The notes beneath the pieces are model-generated. The model saw only the letters and a list, made by a program, of their open reading frames with translations. It made no database searches and had not been told where the DNA came from. Below are positions 9,453 to 18,214 of a stretch of 64,000 nucleotides of DNA, piece after piece. How positions within the stretch are numbered: the first letter of the stretch is position 1; every line of letters begins with the position of its first letter. The stretch covers positions 310,001 through 374,000 of the forward strand of contig NZ_NEVQ01000012.1 in NCBI RefSeq assembly GCF_002261185.1. The letters are read 5' to 3'. This DNA comes from Bordetella genomosp. 4. GTDB taxonomy: Bacteria; Pseudomonadota; Gammaproteobacteria; Burkholderiales; Burkholderiaceae_B. The translations under genes were made by a program, and so were the position numbers.

Positions 9453-10728
9453 CCCAGGCTGGGGTCGTGGCAACAACAATGGCTCCGAGCCGCCCAAAAA
9501 GCCAAAGGGCAACGGAGACAGTCCGCCAGACCTCGACGAGGTCTGGCGCGACTTCAACAACCGGATCGGGTCTTTGTTCGGCCGCAAGGGCGGCGGTGGC
9601 AATCGTCCCGGCGGCGGCCGCGGCGGCATTACGCCGCCTTCGCCACGCGGAGCCAAAGTCGGCCTGGGCGTCGTCGCGGGGGTCGCGGTGTTGCTGTGGT
9701 TGGCCAGCGGCTTCTATATCGTCCAAGAAGGCCAGGTCGCGGTTGTAACCCAGTTCGGCAAGTACAAGAGCACGGCCCCGGCGGGGTTCCAATGGCGCTT
9801 GCCGTATCCCATCCAGAGCGCCGAGACGGTCAATATTTCCCAACTCCGTACGTTTGAAGTGGGATTCCGCGGCGGTTCGCGCAACAAAGTGTTGCCCGAG
9901 GCTCTGATGCTGACCACCGACGAAAATATCGTCGACATGCAGTTCGTGGTGCAGTATCGCCTGCGCGCCGATGGCGCGCCCGATTACCTGTTCAAAATGC
10001 GTGACCCGGACGACTCGGTACGTCAGGCCTCCGAGACCGCGATGCGCGAGATCGTGGGCAAAAAGCCCATGGATTTCGTTCTGTACGAAGGCCGTACCGA
10101 AGTGGCTGTCGAGGTCCAGAACCTGATGCAGCAGATCCTCGATCGTTACCAGTCCGGTATCCAGATCAGCACCGTGGCCATCCAGAACGTACAGCCGCCC
10201 GAGCAGGTTCAGGCTGCGTTTGACGATGCGGTCAAGGCTGGCCAGGACCGCGAGCGTCAAATCAACGAAGGTCAGGCTTATGCCAACCAGGTGATTCCGC
10301 TCGCCGGTGGTCAGGCTTCGCGTATGCTCGAGCAGGCCGAGGGTTATCGCGCCAAGGTCATCGGCGATGCGCGAGGTGATGCCGCGCGCTTTACCAGCAT
10401 TTTGACCGAGTACCAAAAGGCGCCCAAGATCATGCGCGAACGCATGTATCTGGAAACCATGCAGCAGATCTTCTCGCGCGCCAGCAAGGTCATGGTCGAT
10501 ACCAAGAACGGCAACAACATGCTGTATTTGCCCATCGACAAGATCATCCAGCAAACCGCTCGCGATGCGTCCAGCCAACAGCAGCCGACTGCGTTGCCTG
10601 GCGCCAGCCAGCCCAGCGTTCCTCAGCCGCCGGCGCGCAGCACCGGCTCAGCAAGTTCGTCCGGCAATCCGGGTAGCAACACTGGCAGCGGCAACAACAC
10701 GCTGTCTCGCGATCGTCTGACGCGCTAA
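9418..10728 (+). CDS. hflK: HflK, SPFH-domain membrane protein
   Basis: One half of the HflKC complex, which surrounds and modulates the membrane protease FtsH. It has a Gly-rich cytoplasmic N-terminus (GRKGGGGNRPGGGRGG, about residues 57-72), one membrane helix (about residues 85-105) and an SPFH/band-7 domain beginning VQEGQVAVVTQFGKY. A Pro/Ser/Gly-rich tail ends the protein. The ATG at 9418 is chosen because MPRITKLFNLNDPGWGRG matches the family N-terminus; an in-frame TTG at 9388 would add ten unlikely residues. It overlaps the hflX end by 35 bases. Confidence 0.95.
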   Translation: MPRITKLFNLNDPGWGRGNNNGSEPPKKPKGNGDSPPDLDEVWRDFNNRIGSLFGRKGGGGNRPGGGRGGITPPSPRGAKVGLGVVAGVAVLLWLASGFYIVQEGQVAVVTQFGKYKSTAPAGFQWRLPYPIQSAETVNISQLRTFEVGFRGGSRNKVLPEALMLTTDENIVDMQFVVQYRLRADGAPDYLFKMRDPDDSVRQASETAMREIVGKKPMDFVLYEGRTEVAVEVQNLMQQILDRYQSGIQISTVAIQNVQPPEQVQAAFDDAVKAGQDRERQINEGQAYANQVIPLAGGQASRMLEQAEGYRAKVIGDARGDAARFTSILTEYQKAPKIMRERMYLETMQQIFSRASKVMVDTKNGNNMLYLPIDKIIQQTARDASSQQQPTALPGASQPSVPQPPARSTGSASSSGNPGSNTGSGNNTLSRDRLTR

Positions 10729-10747
10729 TCCGGAGGAGCCCAAGATC

Positions 10748-11635
10748 ATGCAACGTTTTATGCCTATCCTGGTCGGCCTCGTGTTGGTGCTGGCCGCCTT
10801 GTCCTCTTGCGTTTTTGTCGTACGCGAGCGCGATTACGCTTTGGTGTTCTCGCTCGGTGAGGTACGTACTGTCATCAGCGAGCCGGGCCTTTATTTCAAG
10901 GCACCTCCGCCGTTCCAGAACGTCGTGACGCTCGACAAGCGCATCTTGACGATCGAGTCCGACGATGCCGAGCGTATCCAGACATCCGAGAAGAAAAACC
11001 TGCTCATCGACTCGTACGTGAAATGGCGCATCGCCGATCCGCGTCTGTACTACGTGACGTTCGGTGGTAACGAGCGTGCCGCGCAAGAACGCCTGCAGGC
11101 TCAGATTCGCGACGCGCTCAACGCGTCGGTCAACGTCCGTACCGTCAAAGAAGTCGTGTCGGCCGAGCGTGACAAGATCATGAGCGAGATCCTCACGACG
11201 GTGGCCAAGCGCGCCGAGCCGCTGGGTGTGCAAATCGTCGATGTGCGGCTGCGCCGTATCGAGTTCGCGCCGGAAATCTCCGAATCCGTCTATCGCCGGA
11301 TGGAGGCCGAGCGGACCCGTGTCGCCAACGAGTTGCGTTCTATCGGTGCTGCCGAGAGCGAAAAAATCCGCGCCGAGGCGGACCGTCAGCGCGAAGTCAT
11401 CCTGGCTGAGGCCTATGCCAAGTCCCAGACAGTCATGGGCGAGGGCGATGCCGAGGCCAGCGGCCTGTACGCTGCCGCTTTTGGCAAAGACCCCGACTTC
11501 TACACGTTCTACAAGAGTCTAGAGGCCTATCGCCAATCGTTCTCGAAATCTAGCGACCTCCTGGTGGTGGATCCGAGTTCGGAATACTTCCAGTTCATGA
11601 AGAGCTCCACGGGCCAGGCCGCACCGGCAAACTGA
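10748..11635 (+). CDS. hflC: HflC, SPFH-domain membrane protein
   Basis: Partner of HflK in the FtsH-regulating complex. The 295-residue protein has an N-terminal membrane helix (MPILVGLVLVLAALSSCVFVV) and a band-7 domain (VRERDYALVFSLGEVRTVI onward), with the charged helix typical of the family at about residues 180-240. A strong ribosome site (GGAGGAG) precedes the ATG. It follows hflK by 19 bases, so the two are made together. Confidence 0.95.
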   Translation: MQRFMPILVGLVLVLAALSSCVFVVRERDYALVFSLGEVRTVISEPGLYFKAPPPFQNVVTLDKRILTIESDDAERIQTSEKKNLLIDSYVKWRIADPRLYYVTFGGNERAAQERLQAQIRDALNASVNVRTVKEVVSAERDKIMSEILTTVAKRAEPLGVQIVDVRLRRIEFAPEISESVYRRMEAERTRVANELRSIGAAESEKIRAEADRQREVILAEAYAKSQTVMGEGDAEASGLYAAAFGKDPDFYTFYKSLEAYRQSFSKSSDLLVVDPSSEYFQFMKSSTGQAAPAN

Positions 11636-11730
11636 TTCGGCTGCTTTTCGGAAATTACGCGGTAAGCGTAACAGGGCAAAAGGGAAACATGCAGGCTGCC
11701 ACGGGCGCCTGCACAAACCCTCAAACCATG

Positions 11731-11736
11731 TACAAT
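11731..11736 (+). promoter_or_regulatory. Possible -10 element upstream of hisZ
   Basis: TACAAT, close to the sigma-70 consensus, lies 28 bases before a strong terminator hairpin (11764-11800) and 114 bases before hisZ. The -35 match is poor. If active, transcripts would meet the hairpin almost at once. Confidence 0.4.
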
Positions 11737-11763
11737 ACCGCGTAAGCTAGAAACAATCCTCAG

Positions 11764-11800
11764 GCGGCTGAGTGGGCTTACGCCCTCTCAGCCGCTTTTG
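11764..11800 (+). terminator. Intrinsic terminator or attenuator between hflC and hisZ
   Basis: A 9-bp stem GCGGCTGAG (11764-11772) with CTCAGCCGC (11787-11795), continued after one T-T mismatch by GGGC/GCCC around a TTAC loop, is followed by TTTTGTTTT. This has full intrinsic-terminator form. It can end the hflKC transcript, but a -10-like TACAAT lies between hflC and the hairpin, so attenuation of hisZ is also possible. Confidence 0.85.
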
Positions 11801-11849
11801 TTTTGGGCGTCGTTCACGCATTTCTTCAAGAGTCTTCAGGTAAATACTC

Positions 11850-13007
11850 ATGGGTAACTGGTTGCTGCCCGAAAGCCTTGCCGACGTACTTCCGGCGGAG
11901 GCTCGGCGCATCGAGGAACTACGTCGCGAACTGCTCGATCTATACCGTAGCTACGGTTTCGAGCTGGTCGCGCCGCCCCTGGTCGAATACATCGATTCAT
12001 TGCTCTCCGGTACCGGCAGCGATCTGGATCTGCGCACCTGCAAACTGGTCGATCAGCTGTCTGGCCGCACCCTGGGAGTGCGGGCCGATATGACCCCGCA
12101 AGTCACCCGCATCGACGCGCATTTGCTGAATCGCGTGGCTGTGACCCGGCTCTGTTATTGCGGCAATGTCCTGCATGCCCGGCCGGCGGACTTGCTGTCC
12201 AGCCGCGAGCTGCTGCAGATAGGCGCCGAAATTTACGGCCATGCCGGCTTTGAAGCGGATCTCGAAATCATCTCGCTTGTCCTGGATACCGTCGCGACGG
12301 CAGGTGTTCGCCAGCCCCGTCTGGACCTCTGTCATCCCGGCGTCGTGCGCGCTTTGCTGGAGGCCGACTCGGCAGCCGCAGCGAGCGCTCAGGACATCAT
12401 CTTGCTGCTGCGCGAAAAAGACATCCCCGGTCTGGCGGATCTGGCGCGGCAGGTGAGCGGCATTCGGGCCGACACCATCGCTGCCTTGCAGCGGCTGGCG
12501 GGCCTGTACGGCGGCCCGGAGATCATCGAACAGGCTCGGCGCGATTTGCCTCTGTTGCCTGGCGTGGCGACGGCTCTCGATGCCTTGCAAAACATCATTG
12601 ACGCCATTCCTGACGTAGCTTTAGGGGTGGATCTGGCTGATATTGGCGGCTATGGCTACCACTCGGGTGTCACCTTTGCGCTGTACGCGGAGGGGTGGCA
12701 CGATGCATTGGTGAGTGGTGGGCGTTACGACGATGTAAGCCGTGCCTTTGGCCGGGCGCGCCCGGCGACAGGCTTTAGCCTGGACTTGCGCAAACTGGCG
12801 CGTGGCTTGCCTCCTGCAGATCGTGCACGGGCTGTGCTCGCGCCTTGGGGGCAGGATTCCGCACTGGTGGCGGCAGTGCGACAGCTACGCCGGTCCGGCG
12901 AGATTGTCGTGCAAGTATTACCCGGCCATGAGCAAAGCCAGGACGAATTCATCTGTGACCGTGAGCTGACGTTGCAAGACGGCGCTTGGGTGGTTCGAAC
13001 GCTGTAA
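11850..13007 (+). CDS. hisZ: HisZ, regulatory subunit of ATP phosphoribosyltransferase
   Basis: A 385-residue paralogue of histidyl-tRNA synthetase that pairs with the short catalytic HisG and makes the first step of histidine synthesis active and feedback-regulated. It has HisRS-like motif 1 and 2 regions ([38 protein letters not shown]) and a [14 protein letters not shown] segment, but lacks the C-terminal tRNA-binding domain and the HisRS catalytic histidine loop. The position between hflC and purA is typical of betaproteobacteria. hisG is not in the window. Confidence 0.93.
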   Translation: MGNWLLPESLADVLPAEARRIEELRRELLDLYRSYGFELVAPPLVEYIDSLLSGTGSDLDLRTCKLVDQLSGRTLGVRADMTPQVTRIDAHLLNRVAVTRLCYCGNVLHARPADLLSSRELLQIGAEIYGHAGFEADLEIISLVLDTVATAGVRQPRLDLCHPGVVRALLEADSAAAASAQDIILLLREKDIPGLADLARQVSGIRADTIAALQRLAGLYGGPEIIEQARRDLPLLPGVATALDALQNIIDAIPDVALGVDLADIGGYGYHSGVTFALYAEGWHDALVSGGRYDDVSRAFGRARPATGFSLDLRKLARGLPPADRARAVLAPWGQDSALVAAVRQLRRSGEIVVQVLPGHEQSQDEFICDRELTLQDGAWVVRTL

Positions 13008-13013
13008 AACTGA

Positions 13014-14381
<1,368 letters not shown>

Positions 14382-14396
14382 TACGCAGACAATAAA

Positions 14397-14425
14397 GCGC
14401 GGCATGCCATTGAGGCATGCCGCGC
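14397..14425 (+). terminator. Strong hairpin after purA
   Basis: A perfect 12-bp stem (GCGCGGCATGCC with GGCATGCCGCGC) and ATTGA loop lie 15 bases after the purA stop. It has no strong T-run, so it is probably a 3'-end stabiliser or a weak terminator. Confidence 0.6.
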
Positions 14426-14466
14426 GAATCCGATTTCAGGTCAGGCGCCAGTCGGGTTATGATTCC

Positions 14467-14502
14467 AAGCCGCCGTCGGCTATCGTCGATCGCGGCTTTT
14501 TT
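14467..14502 (+). terminator. T-tailed hairpin before the phosphoribosyltransferase gene
   Basis: A 7-bp stem AAGCCGC (14467-14473) with GCGGCTT (14492-14498) is followed by a T-run, 23 bases before the next ATG. A -10-like TTATGATT lies just upstream (14457-14464), the same promoter-then-hairpin order seen before hisZ. Confidence 0.6.
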
Positions 14503-14524
14503 GCATTTCTAGGAGATCTTTTCC

Positions 14525-15070
14525 ATGAGCACGCCTGTCGACGATGATAGCCACGTGTGGGTGACTTGGGAGAAATACAACCGCCTGATCGAACGCCTGA
14601 CGCTGCAGGTGTATCAGTCTGGTTGGGAGTTCGACCTGATTCTATGCCTGGCGCGCGGCGGCGTACGGGTGGGCGACGTGATGTCGCGTATTTTCGATGT
14701 GCCGTTGGGTATCCTGGCGACCAGTAGCTACCGCGAGGCTGCCGGCACCAAGCAAGGCGAGCTGGATATCGCCAAGTTCATCACCATCACGCGTGGCGCT
14801 CCGGCGGGGCGGGTGTTGCTGGTGGACGATATGGTGGATACGGGCCTGACGTTCAACCGCGTGCGCGAGCATTTGCAGGAGCAGTTCCCTGCCATCACCG
14901 AATTACGCAGCGCGGTGTTGTGGTGGAAGGGGCACTCCAAGGCGATTCCGGACTACTACGTGGACAAGCTGCCCACCAACCCCTGGATTCACCAGCCGTT
15001 CGAGGACTACGACAGCTTGCGTCCGCATCAGCTCGAGGCCTGGATCCGCAAGGGCTCGACTTCTGTGTGA
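14525..15070 (+). CDS. Purine-type phosphoribosyltransferase
   Basis: A 181-residue type I phosphoribosyltransferase. The PRPP-binding motif VLLVDDMVDTGLTF is clear and the N-terminal fold segment CLARGGVRVGDVMSRIFD is typical of hypoxanthine/xanthine salvage enzymes. The neighbour purA supports a purine role, but the exact base cannot be told from sequence alone. A good ribosome site (AGGAG, 14511-14515) precedes the ATG at 14525. Confidence 0.85.
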   Translation: MSTPVDDDSHVWVTWEKYNRLIERLTLQVYQSGWEFDLILCLARGGVRVGDVMSRIFDVPLGILATSSYREAAGTKQGELDIAKFITITRGAPAGRVLLVDDMVDTGLTFNRVREHLQEQFPAITELRSAVLWWKGHSKAIPDYYVDKLPTNPWIHQPFEDYDSLRPHQLEAWIRKGSTSV

Positions 15071-15391
15071 TATCCCGGCGGGCAGGGCGGTTTCCTGCTG
15101 GCCCGGCTCTTCGCCAGGGGAGTGTTGTATTGAGGTTCGGTGTGAGTAGTATCAAAATACTCAAACCGTGCTAGAATCTCGGGTTATCGCTAAACCCCAT
15201 AGGGGGGTGCCAGGGTGCACGGGCGTGGTTTATTGCAGTTTTTTGCTTAGCGGCTCGCTTGTATAGGGGCGCCGGGCTCAAAAAACGAGCCTGAATAGGG
15301 CAGAGACCTATCAACAAACCATGCCAGGCTTGCAGTCAGCGCGCCCTGTGTTTTTAACTTTTTTGTTACCCCAAGCAGGCCTACTACTTTT
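15071..15391 (+). promoter_or_regulatory. rpsU promoter region and long leader
   Basis: This 321-base gap has no convincing gene. A -10-like TAGAAT (15172-15177) would start a leader of about 205 bases. Within it, GGCTCG (15252-15257) and GGGCTC (15274-15279) can each pair with the same CGAGCC (15286-15291), giving two mutually exclusive hairpins. The decamer at 15262-15271 (TATAGGGGCG) recurs in the rpoD leader at 17787-17796. Autoregulation of S21 is possible but unproven. Confidence 0.5.
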
Positions 15392-15604
15392 ATGCCTATT
15401 GTCCGACTGAAGGAAAACGAACCGTTCGAAGCCGCCCTGCGCCGCTTCAAGCGCACCATCGAAAAGACCGGTTTGCTCACCGAGCTGCGTTCGCGCGAGT
15501 TCTACGAGAAACCCACGGCTGAGCGCAAGCGCAAGCACGCCGCCGCGGTCAAGCGCCACTACAAGCGGATTCGTAGCCAGCAACTGCCCCCCCGCATGTA
15601 TTGA
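15392..15604 (+). CDS. rpsU: RpsU, 30S ribosomal protein S21
   Basis: A 70-residue basic ribosomal protein of the small subunit, involved in initiation. The family sequence is complete ([20 protein letters not shown], then the Arg/Lys-rich helix [20 protein letters not shown]). It is the first gene of the rpsU-dnaG-rpoD macromolecular synthesis block; dnaG follows after 19 bases. Confidence 0.98.
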   Translation: MPIVRLKENEPFEAALRRFKRTIEKTGLLTELRSREFYEKPTAERKRKHAAAVKRHYKRIRSQQLPPRMY

Positions 15605-15623
15605 TTTTTGATTCCCGAATTTA

Positions 15624-17732
15624 TTGATTCCAGAATCATTTATTCAAGACTTACTCGCCCGGGTCGATGTCGCAGACGTCGTCGGGCGATATGTGCAGTT
15701 GCGAAAGGGTGGGGCCAATTTGCTTGGCCTGTGCCCCTTTCATAACGAAAAAAGCCCGTCGTTTACCGTCAGCCCGACCAAACAGTTCTACCATTGTTTC
15801 GGTTGCGGCGCGCACGGTACCGCCATCACCTTCCTGATGGAACACACGGGCGCGAGTTTCCCCGAGGCCGTGCGCACGCTCGCCGGCTCGGTGGGAATGA
15901 CAGTCCCCGAAGAAGACCGCAGTCCGCGCCAGCAAGCCGAATCGGCACGCCGCAAGGCGGAAACCTCACGTCATACCCAGGTTCTTGATGCTGCCCAGGC
16001 GCATTATCTGCAGCAGCTGCGCGCGTCGCCCGCCGCTATCCAGTACCTGAAACAACGCGGCCTGACCGGCGAAATCGCCGCGCATTTTGGCTTGGGTTGG
16101 TCGGGTACCGACCGCCATGGTTTGTCCAAGGTCTTCGAGCATTACGATGATCCGACACTGGTCGAGGCCGGGCTCGTCATCGAGTCCGAAGACGGCCGCC
16201 GCTACGATCGCTTCCGCGAACGGGTGATGTTTCCGATCCGTAATGCACGCGGCAGCCTGATCGGCTTTGGCGGGCGGATTATCGGCAAGGGCGAGCCTAA
16301 ATACCTGAATTCGCCCGAAACGCCGCTGTTTTCCAAGGGCCAGGAGCTCTATGGCCTCTGGGAGGCGCGTCAGGCTATCCGCAAAGAAGGCCAGGTAATC
16401 GTCGTCGAAGGCTACATGGACGTGGTGGGGCTGGCTCAGCAGGGCATCGCCCACGCTGTCGCCACGCTCGGTACAGCGACCACGCCAGATCATGTCAAAA
16501 AGCTTCTCCGGGCTAGCGACAAGGTCGTCTTCAGCTTCGATGGTGATGGCGCCGGCCGTCGGGCGGCTTGGCGAGCCTTGCAGGCGTGTTTGCCTGTCTT
16601 GCGGGACGATATATCGATCCGTTTTCTGTTTTTGCCCGCCGAACACGACCCGGATTCTTACGTTCGCGAGCTTGGGGCAGAGGCGTTTCGGGCAAGCCTG
16701 GGCGAGGCGATGGCGTTGTCGCGCTTCCTGCTCGAGGAACTCGCCTCACGGCACAACCTGAGCGAAGCAGAAGGTCGAGCCAGCTGCCTGCACGAGGCCA
16801 AGCCATTGCTGGCGGCCATCCCTGAATGCACCCTGCGCCTGCAAATCGAGCGCGAAATGGCGCGCCAGGTGCAATTGACGCCCGAGGAAATGGCCCAGAT
16901 CCTCGCCCAGGCGCCCGCACGTCCGTTTGTGCCGCCAGGCGCAGGCAAGCCTGCTGCAGGCAAGCCGCCCAGTTCAGCCGCTGCTGCCTCCTCGCCCGCT
17001 GGGGGGCCAGCAACTGCCTCATCCGCGTCCGCAGGCAGCGACGGCTACGATCCCTTTGATGTGCCCCCCCCGGATTTCGACTACGAGCCAGTGGGTTTCG
17101 GTTACGACGACCACCCGCCTCCCGATATGGCTTTTGATGCGCCGGCTCCGGATACGGGCTGGCGCGACCGGGGAGGCTCAAAGGGAAACTGGCAGGGCGG
17201 CAAGAAAGGCAACTGGCAGGGCGGCAAAAAAGGCGACTGGAAGGGCGGCAAGGGCGACTGGAAAGGCAAGCGCGACGACGGCATCGGCGGTTACGAAGGG
17301 CGGCGCACCATGCCGTCCATGGCCAAACGGCTGCTGGCATTGCTGCTGGCGCACCCTGAATTAGTCGACACCATGGGTGACCAGCAGCTTGAAGTCCTGG
17401 ACAAGGGACCCCATCTAGGATTGGTCAGAGACTTGATCATGCTGGCACAAACCAGCGGTGCGCGCCACGTGGGCGCGCTGTTGCAGGCTGCCGATCCGGA
17501 TTCCGACTTGGCCACGGTGCTGAAAAGCATGCGTGCGGACCTGCTTGCCCAGGAAGACCTGCCCGAGCCCCAAACCGAATGGGACGACGCGCTGCGGCGC
17601 ATCGAGTTCGACGCGGCGCGCGCAGAAATGGCCAAATTGGCCGAAACGGGATTGAGCAGCGCAGACGCCCTGCAGCGTTACCAGGAACTGTCCGCGCGAC
17701 TAACGGTCTTAAAACATAGTGGTATCCGTTAA
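15624..17732 (+). CDS. dnaG: DnaG, DNA primase with repeat-bearing linker
   Basis: RNA primase of replication. The N-terminal CHC2 zinc finger (CPFHNEKSPSF ... FYHCFGCGAHG, about residues 38-65), the RNA polymerase core and the TOPRIM motif VIVVEGYMDVVGLA (about residues 258-271) are intact, and the C-terminal helicase-binding domain begins near residue 560. The protein has 702 residues, against about 580 in E. coli; the extra length is a low-complexity linker (about residues 433-555) with repeated GNWQGGKK/GDWKGGK units. The start is TTG at 15624, followed by IPESFIQDLLARVDVADVV. Confidence 0.96.
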   Translation: MIPESFIQDLLARVDVADVVGRYVQLRKGGANLLGLCPFHNEKSPSFTVSPTKQFYHCFGCGAHGTAITFLMEHTGASFPEAVRTLAGSVGMTVPEEDRSPRQQAESARRKAETSRHTQVLDAAQAHYLQQLRASPAAIQYLKQRGLTGEIAAHFGLGWSGTDRHGLSKVFEHYDDPTLVEAGLVIESEDGRRYDRFRERVMFPIRNARGSLIGFGGRIIGKGEPKYLNSPETPLFSKGQELYGLWEARQAIRKEGQVIVVEGYMDVVGLAQQGIAHAVATLGTATTPDHVKKLLRASDKVVFSFDGDGAGRRAAWRALQACLPVLRDDISIRFLFLPAEHDPDSYVRELGAEAFRASLGEAMALSRFLLEELASRHNLSEAEGRASCLHEAKPLLAAIPECTLRLQIEREMARQVQLTPEEMAQILAQAPARPFVPPGAGKPAAGKPPSSAAAASSPAGGPATASSASAGSDGYDPFDVPPPDFDYEPVGFGYDDHPPPDMAFDAPAPDTGWRDRGGSKGNWQGGKKGNWQGGKKGDWKGGKGDWKGKRDDGIGGYEGRRTMPSMAKRLLALLLAHPELVDTMGDQQLEVLDKGPHLGLVRDLIMLAQTSGARHVGALLQAADPDSDLATVLKSMRADLLAQEDLPEPQTEWDDALRRIEFDAARAEMAKLAETGLSSADALQRYQELSARLTVLKHSGIR
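17181..17270 (+). repeat. Tandem repeat inside dnaG encoding Gly-Asn/Asp-Trp units
   Basis: About 90 bases encode four imperfect copies of G-[ND]-W-[QK]-G-G-K-K in the linker before the helicase-binding domain. Neighbouring copies are nearly identical at DNA level, so copy number may vary between strains. Confidence 0.8.
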
Positions 17733-17738
17733 TTACGG

Positions 17739-17751
17739 TACAATTAAAGGT
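17739..17751 (+). promoter_or_regulatory. First copy of a -10-type 13-mer upstream of rpoD
   Basis: TACAATTAAAGGT begins 7 bases after the dnaG stop and is repeated exactly at 17834-17846. TACAAT fits the sigma-70 -10 consensus; the -35 matches are weak. Independent rpoD promoters after dnaG are known in other bacteria. Confidence 0.5.
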
Positions 17752-17833
17752 TTTCCAGCGGTATGTCGTCGTCAGCTGCGACGCTCTATAGGGGCGGGCG
17801 TGTTGATTACGTTTATTTTGCCGCCGGAGTTGT

Positions 17834-17846
17834 TACAATTAAAGGT
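17834..17846 (+). promoter_or_regulatory. Second copy of the -10-type 13-mer upstream of rpoD
   Basis: Exact repeat of TACAATTAAAGGT from 95 bases upstream. TTTATT (17812-17817) is the only -35-like hexamer at suitable spacing (16 bases). A start here would give an rpoD leader of about 370 bases. Confidence 0.5.
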
Positions 17847-18214
17847 GGCGAGTACGCAAGTCCGGCCAGGGTTTGGCCAGCGGTGTTGAACGGATGGGGC
17901 TGTGTCTATTGCAGCAGCGTGGGGTAGAGATCCCCTCAGACTGCCAGCCTGTCGCAGGCAAGACAGCCCATCACAATGCCCGGAAACCCGACCGGAACGA
18001 GTTCGCGATACGAGATGCTCCTGGGCCGATTGGCCAGAGGGGGCTTCTGTGGGGTCCGATGAGCGGCCCGCGTTACAGACAATGTAGCGCACGCGATTTC
18101 AGCGCGCTTGCCTGTTTTACCCGCATCGACCGGATTGCGGCGCTTTGGCGCGTGCGGCCGGCCCTTGTGGTGCAATAGCCCCAATCACGGGTTGCGACGA
18201 CCACGGAAGCGACT

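Larger units (their letters stand above)
17733..18214 (+). promoter_or_regulatory. dnaG-rpoD intergenic region with structured leader
   Basis: The 482 bases hold two candidate promoters and, at 17897-17969, a potential three-way junction: outer stem GGGCTGT/ACAGCCC enclosing GGGG-N7-CCCC (17921-17935) and GCCTG-TCG-CAGGC (17947-17959). An open frame at 17873-18178 encodes 101 residues without recognisable features, and I do not support it as a gene. Confidence 0.45.

Noticed and set aside
17873-18178. 101-codon frame in the rpoD leader
   Set aside because: No family features and no ribosome site; the region is better explained as a structured leader.
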